Positions 1-3,961 of a stretch of DNA of 6,396 nt are shown here, one piece after another. This stretch comes from Deltaproteobacteria bacterium. Its GTDB lineage: Bacteria; Myxococcota_A; UBA796; UBA2385. Under the pieces are notes generated by a model, which saw only the letters and a list, made by a program, of their open reading frames with translations, was not told the DNA's origin and ran no database searches. The stretch is from NCBI GenBank assembly GCA_003694325.1, contig RFKJ01000304.1, forward strand, positions 1-6,396, in the 5' to 3' direction. A program made the translations under genes and the position numbers. Position 1 is the first letter of the stretch, and each line of letters opens with the position of its first letter.

Positions 1-184
1 GACCGCCGAGGAGCTGGCCACCATGCATGGCGACGACGAGCGGGTGAGCATCGACACCCTGACCGAGGGCCTGCGGATCCTCTACCGGGCGGTGACCGAC
101 GTGGTTGCGGAGGGCGGGGCGGCGGGCGGCTCGGTTGCGGCGGGCGGCCCCACGGGGCAGGGTTCCCCCGGAGGTCCGCCATGA
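1..184 (+). CDS. C-terminal fragment of a probable M20/M25/M40-family metallopeptidase
   Basis: This is the 3' end of a gene that enters from the left; the first full codon is at position 2 and the stop is TGA at 182-184. The visible 60 residues contain ELATMHGDDERVSIDTL followed by an amphipathic helix (LTEGLRILYRAVTDVV). The pattern HGxDERVS followed by a helix is what M20-family zinc peptidases and deacylases show at their C-terminus, where this His is a conserved metal ligand. The family match rests on that one motif and the downstream helix, because the catalytic core lies outside the window. The last ~23 residues are a Gly/Ala/Pro-rich tail (GGAAGGSVAAGGPTGQG) that looks like disordered, lineage-specific padding. 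The stop codon overlaps the ATG of the next gene (ATGA at 181-184), which suggests co-transcription and translational coupling. The exact substrate (peptide, acyl-amino acid or other) cannot be read from this fragment. Confidence 0.65.
   Translation, partial: TAEELATMHGDDERVSIDTLTEGLRILYRAVTDVVAEGGAAGGSVAAGGPTGQGSPGGPP
170..174 (+). promoter_or_regulatory. Shine-Dalgarno site for the LEA14-like gene
   Basis: GGAGG lies six bases before the ATG at 181 and inside the 3' coding end of the upstream peptidase gene. It is the strongest ribosome binding site in the window and supports the ATG at 181 as the start. Confidence 0.7.
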
Positions 185-621
185 CGCCCACGCTGCTCGC
201 CACGCTGCTGCTGTCCTCGCCCGGGGCCGTGGCGGACGATTGCGTGTCCGTGCAGCCCACCGAGATCCGCAACGCCCGGCTCGGCGGGGGCAGGGCCCGC
301 TTCGACCTCGCCCTCGCCGTGCAGCGGACCTGTGGCTGGTCGGTGCGGCTGCGCCACCTCGACTTCCAGGTGGAGCTCAACGGGGCCCGCCTCGCCGACC
401 AGCGCGCCGAGTACGGCGGCCTCAAGCTGCCGGTCGGCGAGACGGTGGAGATCGTGGTGCCGGTGGAGCTGGACCCCGGCATGGCCGTCGGCGCCTCGCT
501 GACCACGCTGACCACCGGCCGTTTGCGGCTCGGCCTGACCGGCACCGCCGCCGTGCGGTGGCTCTTCGTTCCCTTCGACCTCGACTTCGACCAGCAGCTC
601 GTCGACATCGATCTCCACTGA
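181..621 (+). CDS. Exported LEA14/WHy-domain-like protein
   Basis: A 146-residue protein. Residues 1-18 form a short signal peptide (hydrophobic LLATLLLSS, then AVA before DD), consistent with signal peptidase I cleavage after Ala18. No lipobox is seen: Cys21 lies beyond the cleavage site, and Cys21 and Cys51 could form a disulfide. The mature part is all-beta. It carries the layout of the LEA type-2/WHy fold: a first strand set (ARFDLALAVQ), then FQVELNGARLADQRAEYGG, then LKLPVGETVEIVVPVELD, and a final strand pair ending near VDIDLH. The combination of 'VELNG..LA', 'LPVGETV' and 'VPVELD' is typical of bacterial LEA14-like proteins, which are small periplasmic or outer-membrane-associated proteins of mostly unknown function that are linked to desiccation or stress tolerance in other organisms. 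ATG is chosen because of the GGAGG six bases upstream and the ATGA overlap with the preceding gene. The stop at 619-621 is 12 bases before the next start. The fold call is by eye; the role here is unknown. Confidence 0.7.
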   Translation: MTPTLLATLLLSSPGAVADDCVSVQPTEIRNARLGGGRARFDLALAVQRTCGWSVRLRHLDFQVELNGARLADQRAEYGGLKLPVGETVEIVVPVELDPGMAVGASLTTLTTGRLRLGLTGTAAVRWLFVPFDLDFDQQLVDIDLH

Positions 622-623
622 AC

Positions 624-627
624 GGAG
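624..627 (+). promoter_or_regulatory. Shine-Dalgarno site fixing a GTG start
   Basis: GGAG lies six bases before the GTG at 634. The upstream stop TGA (619-621) is in the same frame as the next gene, and the codons between (ACG GAG CCC CTC) include no start. GTG 634 is therefore the first possible start and the only one that keeps the lipobox. Confidence 0.6.
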
Positions 628-633
628 CCCCTC

Positions 634-1272
634 GTGACCATCGCCCTGCTCTCCCTGCTGCTTGCCTGCGGTGACCAGGCCGGAGACTCCGGCACCCCCA
701 GCGACGGGGGCGCCGCCGACGGGGGCTCCGCCGACGGCGGCGCCAACCCCGACGACGTCGACGGCGACGGCTACAGCAAGGCCGACGGCGACTGCGACGA
801 CACCGACGGCGGCGTCTACCCGGGCGCCGACGAGATCCCCTGGGACGGCATCGACCAGGACTGCGACGACGCCGACGCCGGCACGACGCAGTCCGGCAAG
901 GGCGAGGGCGGGCTGCCGATCCCCGACGAGGGCCAGGTCGAGTCCACCGCCCTCATCGGCCCCTGCGACCGGGTCTACGGCACCACCGTCACCGTCGACA
1001 TCACGCACCCCTACATCGGCGACCTCGTGCTCAGCCTCATCACCCCCGACGGCCACGCCCACGCCCTGCACGTCCGCAGCGGCGCCGACACCGACGACAT
1101 CGTCGGCACCTACAGCAGCGACGAGTCCGTCGCGACGCTGGACGCCGCCGTGCCCCTGTCCAAGCTCGACGGGGTCACTGGCACCGGCGAGTGGACCCTG
1201 CTCATCCAGGACATGCAGCCCGACGACACCGGCACCCTCAACGCCTGGGGCCTGGAGCTGCGCTGCCCCTGA
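634..1272 (+). CDS. Lipoprotein with one MopE motif and a C-terminal P/Homo B domain
   Basis: A 212-residue protein starting at GTG. Residues 1-11 are a very short hydrophobic signal (IALLSLLLA) ending in a lipobox with Cys12 (LLAC|GD), so it should be lipidated. It lacks the usual basic n-region. Residues 13-39 are a Ser/Gly/Asp/Ala linker. Residues 40-80 hold one MopE-type motif: DDVDGDGYSKADGDCDDTD, then YPGADE, then WDGIDQDCDDAD, with two Cys (54 and 77) and many Asp as metal ligands. This is the Cu-binding_MopE motif family, but the actual metal (copper or calcium) is not known here. Residues ~95-212 match the P/Homo B beta-sandwich: TVTVDITHPYIGDLVLSLI, the TPDG turn, LHVRSG, then GTGEWTLLIQD, DDTGTLNAWGLEL. 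P domains normally follow S8 or other secreted proteases, but no protease is present in this protein. Cys111 and Cys211 flank the domain and may pair. A surface adhesin or binding role is inference. It appears to be the last gene of the operon that holds the M20-like and LEA14-like genes. Confidence 0.85.
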   Translation: MTIALLSLLLACGDQAGDSGTPSDGGAADGGSADGGANPDDVDGDGYSKADGDCDDTDGGVYPGADEIPWDGIDQDCDDADAGTTQSGKGEGGLPIPDEGQVESTALIGPCDRVYGTTVTVDITHPYIGDLVLSLITPDGHAHALHVRSGADTDDIVGTYSSDESVATLDAAVPLSKLDGVTGTGEWTLLIQDMQPDDTGTLNAWGLELRCP

Positions 1273-1302
1273 CGGTGGGGGTCGGATCCCGCCGCCCGGT
1301 CA
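1270..1302. terminator. Weak imperfect hairpin between convergent genes
   Basis: The 27-base gap between the two convergent genes is bounded by their TGA stops. TGAC (1270-1273) and GTCA (1299-1302) are complementary, with GG-rich then CC-rich sequence inside (GGTGGGG against CCGCCCGG) that can pair with bulges. A BamHI-type palindrome GGATCC sits in the loop. There is no U-tract on either side, so it is at best a candidate bidirectional terminator. Part of the outer pairing follows simply from both genes ending in TGA. Confidence 0.2.
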
Positions 1303-2973
1303 GTGGCAGGCCTGGGTGTAGGTCGACGTGTCGTTGGTGCAACCGTATGGAATGCCCAGGAGGTCGAGCGTCGTGCAGCCGGTGACATATCGGCTGGGGT
1401 CACCGCAGTCTGGCGTGCTGCCCTCCCACCCGGTCGTCAGGATGCAGTCGAGTTCGAGCAGTTCGAAGTCGCAGTCCCCCCTCGCCGTGTAGTACTCCGA
1501 CTCCCTCCCATCACAGTTGTAGTCGTAGCTGCCGTCCCCGCGTGACGTCGTGAAGTAGCCGGTGGCCGCGGGGTTGGCGTTGGCGTTGTAGTCGTAGCAG
1601 TCGTTGTCGTAGCGGCTGGTGTAGGGGTCGGAGGCGCTGCACAGGCAGGCGGACAGGTCCGGGTCGCCGTAGCCGTCGCCGTCGTAGTCCCGGTAGTAGA
1701 CGGTGCATCCGCTGGCGCCTTCTTCGTCGGCGTAGCCGTTGCAGTCGTTGTCGACGCCGTCGCCGCAGGTCTCGGTGGCGCCCGGGTGGATGTCGTCGTT
1801 GTCGTCGTCGCAGTCGCCTTCGCTCTCGGCGTAGCCGTCGCCGTCGTCGTCGTACAGCTCGGTGCCGTCGTCCACCAGCCCGTTGCAGTCGTTGTCCCGC
1901 CCGTCGGCCAGCTCGGTGGCGCCGGGGAAGGTCAGGGCGTAGCCATCGTCGCAGTCGCCGGCCAGCTCGGTGTAGCCGTCGCCGTCGTCGTCGTAGGCCG
2001 CGGTCTCCTCGTCGACGATCCGGTCACAGTCGTTGTCGGCACCGTCGTAGGTCTCGGGGGCGTCGGGGTAGGTGTAGGGGTCGGTGTCGTCGCAGTCGCC
2101 GTCGGCTTCGGAGAAGCCGTCGCCGTCGTCGTCGTAGTTCTCGGTGCCGTTGTCGACGACACCGTCGCAGTCGTCGTCGACGCCGTTGGGCTGCTCGGTG
2201 GCCCCCGGGTGGATGTCCTCGTCGCTGTCGTCGCAGTCGCCCTGGACCTCGTTCCATCCGTCGCCGTCGTCGTCGTAGGCGTCGCGGCTCACGACGGTGA
2301 AGTAGGCGGTGGCGCTGCCCTCGTCGCCGTCGCTGTCGACGGCGGTGAAGGTGAGCAGGTGCGGATCGGTGCCCGAAGGCGTGGCCGACAGCTCGGTCGT
2401 GCAGCTCGCGATGCCGGCTTCGTCGGCGACGGGGGTGCAGAACACCCCGTCGATGCTCGACTCGAAGGTCAGCAGCAGGTCCTCGGGCGCATCGTAGCTG
2501 TCGTGCACCTCGACCACGAACTCGAAGGGGTCACCCTCCAGCCCCGACTCCCCGCTGGCCGGGTGGATGAGGTTGACCGTGGGGTTCTCGGGCTGGTCGG
2601 TGATGGTGATCTGGACCGTGGAGGCGTCGGCCTCGGCTTCGCTGTCCGTGGCCATCAGGGTGATGACGTGGTTGCCCGGGGAGAGGTTGGCGGTGCTGTA
2701 GCTGACGTTGCCGTCGGCGTCGGCGGGCAGCGCACCCGGCAGCTCACCGTCGATGCTGCTGGACCAGGTCAGGTCGAGGTCCGGGGGCGCGTCCTGGTCG
2801 TCGGCGACCCGAGCCGCGAAGGTGACGACCTCGTACTGCAGGAAGCTGCTGCCCGAGGGAGGGGTGGAGATCGTGACGCTGGGCGGGGTGTTGTAGAGGG
2901 TGTAGCCCCCCTTGTCGCCGGTGCAGGCGACCAGGGCCAGGAGGAGGAGGGGGCCGAGGGAACGCGGATGCAT
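1300..2973 (-). CDS. Multi-repeat MopE-type lipoprotein with two Ig-like domains
   Basis: 557 residues. The frame is open much further upstream, but that part is antisense to the hydrolase gene. The ATG at 2973 is preceded by GGAG and immediately gives a type II signal peptide (MHPRSLGPLLLLALVAC) with lipobox Cys17. Residues ~29-126 and ~130-228 are two related beta-sandwich domains, Ig-, cadherin- or PKD-like; both have a D..DAP.DL segment followed by SSIDG and end in a T..DSE/DSD strand. Residues 233-421 are four MopE repeats, each starting YDDDGDG and containing GDCDD, a Pro (YP/HP/FP), and DNDC or DDDC. Residues ~426-492 are a longer, more divergent fifth repeat (DYDGDGYGDP ... DNDCYDYNANANPAA ... 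DYNCDG), in which usual Asp ligands are replaced by Tyr. Residues 501-557 are a Cys-rich tail with Cys 501, 510, 523, 533, 545 and 556, perhaps three disulfides. The protein is probably on the outer membrane or cell surface, binding metal through the Asp/Cys loops; the ligand and function are unknown. It is transcribed alone in this window, divergent from the hydrolase. Confidence 0.88.
   Translation of the reverse strand: MHPRSLGPLLLLALVACTGDKGGYTLYNTPPSVTISTPPSGSSFLQYEVVTFAARVADDQDAPPDLDLTWSSSIDGELPGALPADADGNVSYSTANLSPGNHVITLMATDSEAEADASTVQITITDQPENPTVNLIHPASGESGLEGDPFEFVVEVHDSYDAPEDLLLTFESSIDGVFCTPVADEAGIASCTTELSATPSGTDPHLLTFTAVDSDGDEGSATAYFTVVSRDAYDDDGDGWNEVQGDCDDSDEDIHPGATEQPNGVDDDCDGVVDNGTENYDDDGDGFSEADGDCDDTDPYTYPDAPETYDGADNDCDRIVDEETAAYDDDGDGYTELAGDCDDGYALTFPGATELADGRDNDCNGLVDDGTELYDDDGDGYAESEGDCDDDNDDIHPGATETCGDGVDNDCNGYADEEGASGCTVYYRDYDGDGYGDPDLSACLCSASDPYTSRYDNDCYDYNANANPAATGYFTTSRGDGSYDYNCDGRESEYYTARGDCDFELLELDCILTTGWEGSTPDCGDPSRYVTGCTTLDLLGIPYGCTNDTSTYTQACH
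1711..2277 (-). repeat. Four tandem 141-bp MopE repeats inside the lipoprotein gene
   Basis: Repeats start at 2277, 2136, 1995 and 1854 (minus strand), an exact 141-bp (47-codon) period; the last unit is one codon longer before the array breaks. Each unit opens with the codons for YDDDGDG (seen as ccgtcgtcgtcgta on the plus strand) and holds GDCDD about 12 residues later and a [DN]DC[DN] motif about 36 residues in. The middle of each unit varies more (EQPNGVD, ETYDGAD, ELADGRD, ETCGDGVD). This fits old duplication with selection on the Asp/Cys ligands rather than very recent copying. Confidence 0.9.
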
Positions 2974-2979
2974 GCAGAT

Positions 2980-2983
2980 CTCC
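2980..2983 (-). promoter_or_regulatory. Shine-Dalgarno site for the MopE-type lipoprotein
   Basis: Read on the minus strand, GGAG precedes ATCTGC and then the ATG at 2973, a six-base spacing. It decides the start in favour of 2973 over the much longer upstream-open frame, and the lipobox 16 codons later agrees. Confidence 0.65.
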
Positions 2984-3034
2984 GGGTGCGGATCGCGACA
3001 CGCGCCGAGGGCGGCGCGGTGGCACAATCCCCGA

Positions 3035-3048
3035 CAGCATAGCTGCTG
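3035..3048. repeat. Short inverted repeat CAGCA-TAGC-TGCTG
   Basis: Five-base arms around a four-base spacer in the middle of the divergent intergenic region, also containing the near-palindrome AGCATAGCT. It is placed where a regulator of one or both genes could bind, but arms this short are expected by chance fairly often. Confidence 0.25.
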
Positions 3049-3070
3049 CCGAGAGACTTCTACGAGGACA

Positions 3071-3090
3071 CCCCTACCCCTACCCTCCCC
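3071..3090 (-). promoter_or_regulatory. Compact G-quadruplex-capable tract (minus strand)
   Basis: The plus strand reads four C-runs of 4, 4, 3 and 4 separated by TA, TA and T. The minus strand therefore has four G-runs with loops of only 1-2 bases, which meets the usual G3+N1-7 quadruplex rule (and the i-motif rule on the plus strand). It lies ten bases before the hydrolase ATG, on that gene's template strand, and upstream of the divergent lipoprotein gene. It also explains why the hydrolase lacks a good Shine-Dalgarno: only GGA at 3091-3093 is present. Whether it folds in the cell is inference. Confidence 0.4.
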
Positions 3091-3099
3091 GGATCCCCC

Positions 3100-3942
3100 A
3101 TGCCCATCGTTGCCTGCGTCCAGCTCAACGGCAGCTCCGACCTCGAACGCAACCTGCGGACCACCGAGGAGCTGGTCCGGCGCGCCGCCGCGGCGGGGGC
3201 GGTGCTCGTCGCGACGCCCGAAGCCACGACCTGGCTGGGCCCCCACGACCGCAAGGTCGAGCTGGCCGAGCCGGTCGACGGCCCCACCCACCGCCGGCTG
3301 GCCGACCTGGCCGCCGAGCTGGGCATCCACCTGCTCATCGGGGGGGTCATCGAGCGGCACCCCGACCCCGCCGTGGCCGCAGAGCAGGCCTACAACACCA
3401 GCCTGCTGTTCGACCCGACCGGTCGGCTGGTCGCCCGGTACCGCAAGATCCACCTGTTCGACGTGGACCTGCGCGAGATGGGCGGCGTGTCCTTCGCCGA
3501 GAGCCGGCGCACCGCACGCGGCGACGAGGTGGTGGTCGCCGACACCCCGTGGGGCCGACTGGGCATGTCGATCTGCTTCGACCTGCGCTTTCCCGAGCTG
3601 TACGCCGCCCAGGTCGCCCGGGGCGCCACCATCCTGGCGGTGCCCTCGGCGTTCACCGAGCGCACCGGCCGCGACCACTGGCACGCCCTGCTCCGCGCCC
3701 GGGCCATCGAGAACCAGTGCTGGGTCCTGGCGCCCGCACAGTGGGGTCCCCACGACGACCGCGGCCTGCGCCACAGCTACGGGCACTCGCTGATCGTCGA
3801 CCCCTGGGGCACCATCGTCGCCGAGTGCGGGGACGGCGAGGGCATCTGCCTCGCCGAGCTGGTGCCCGGCCGGGTGGAGGAGGTTCGCCGGCGAATCCCG
3901 ATGGGTGTCAGGTATGACCCATTACCCTTTTTAAAAGGGTAA
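3100..3942 (+). CDS. Nit1/Nit2-type carbon-nitrogen hydrolase (nitrilase superfamily)
   Basis: A 280-residue cytosolic amidase, the usual length for Nit-type members. The Glu-Lys-Cys triad is visible: Glu41 in VATPEATTW, Lys116 in RYRKIHLFDVDL, and Cys159 in SICFDLRFPELY. Other family marks are Glu134 in the 'SFAES' segment, LLIGGVIE (78-85), YNTSLLFDPTG (98-108), AVPSAFTERTGRDHW (180-194), RARAIENQ (199-206) and the GHSLIVDPWG strand (228-237). 'YRKIHLFDVD ... ES' places it with the Nit1/Nit2 group (deaminated-glutathione or omega-amidase activity, members acting as metabolite-repair enzymes) rather than with true nitrilases; I cannot choose between the two activities. ATG 3100 starts at the expected MPIVACVQLN beta-strand; an in-frame TAG at 3040 limits any extension. 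The last 12 residues (GVRYDPLPFLKG) and the TAA are encoded entirely by the left half and centre of a mobile-looking palindrome, so the family's usual C-terminus (an HRRPxLY-like end after R.R.P) is missing. The catalytic core is unaffected. The gap to the next gene on the same strand is 19 bases. Confidence 0.93.
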   Translation: MPIVACVQLNGSSDLERNLRTTEELVRRAAAAGAVLVATPEATTWLGPHDRKVELAEPVDGPTHRRLADLAAELGIHLLIGGVIERHPDPAVAAEQAYNTSLLFDPTGRLVARYRKIHLFDVDLREMGGVSFAESRRTARGDEVVVADTPWGRLGMSICFDLRFPELYAAQVARGATILAVPSAFTERTGRDHWHALLRARAIENQCWVLAPAQWGPHDDRGLRHSYGHSLIVDPWGTIVAECGDGEGICLAELVPGRVEEVRRRIPMGVRYDPLPFLKG

Positions 3943-3960
3943 TGGGTCATACCTGACACC
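3904..3960. repeat. Perfect 57-bp palindrome, probable REP/MITE-like insertion
   Basis: Arms at 3904-3931 and 3933-3960 are exact reverse complements over all 28 bases, around a single T at 3932; the match stops abruptly at both ends (G3903 against A3961). The arm begins GGTGTCAGGTATGACCC and ends in TTTT at the apex. G+C is 26 of 57, against ~70% around it. Stops occur in all three plus frames (3915, 3932, 3940) and, by symmetry, in all three minus frames. It supplies the 3' end of the hydrolase gene and ends one base before the next ATG. No U-tract follows the stem, so it is not a standard intrinsic terminator, although the RNA hairpin would be extremely stable. Short repeated palindromes of this kind are moved by Y1 (IS200-like/TnpA-REP) or DDE transposases in other genomes; no transposase and no clear target duplication are visible here (only ATG on the left and AATG on the right). 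Confidence 0.85.
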
Positions 3961-3961
3961 A

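Larger units (their letters stand above)
2974..3099. promoter_or_regulatory. Divergent intergenic region between lipoprotein and hydrolase genes
   Basis: These 126 bases separate two genes read away from each other, so both promoters are expected here. I see no convincing -35/-10 pair. TGGCAC at 3020-3025 resembles a sigma-54 -24 element, but the matching GC of the -12 element is not at the required spacing. The region holds a small GC hairpin at 3001-3018 (CGCGCC, six-base loop, GGCGCG), an inverted repeat at 3035-3048 and a C-rich tract at 3071-3090, listed separately. Confidence 0.5.

Noticed and set aside
82..1071. Open frame of 329 codons on the minus strand
   Set aside because: It lies opposite the LEA14-like and P-domain lipoprotein genes, which have signal peptides, ribosome binding sites and recognisable domains; the antisense product is low-complexity Val/Gly/Ala/Asp.
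3020..3040. Sigma-54 promoter starting at TGGCAC
   Set aside because: The GG of the -24 element is present, but the base pair expected ten bases later is GA rather than GC, so the -12 element does not fit.
1786..3042. Open frame of 418 codons on the plus strand rich in Val/Ala
   Set aside because: It is the antisense of the Asp-coding repeats (GTC runs opposite GAC) and has no independent coding support.
2974..3786. Upstream extension of the lipoprotein frame by 271 codons on the minus strand
   Set aside because: It is antisense to the clear hydrolase gene. The GGAG-spaced ATG at 2973 followed by a lipobox marks the true start.
3904..3960. Palindrome as a standard intrinsic terminator or a CRISPR-type repeat
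   Set aside because: No U-tract follows the stem on either strand, there is only one copy in the window, and there are no spacers.
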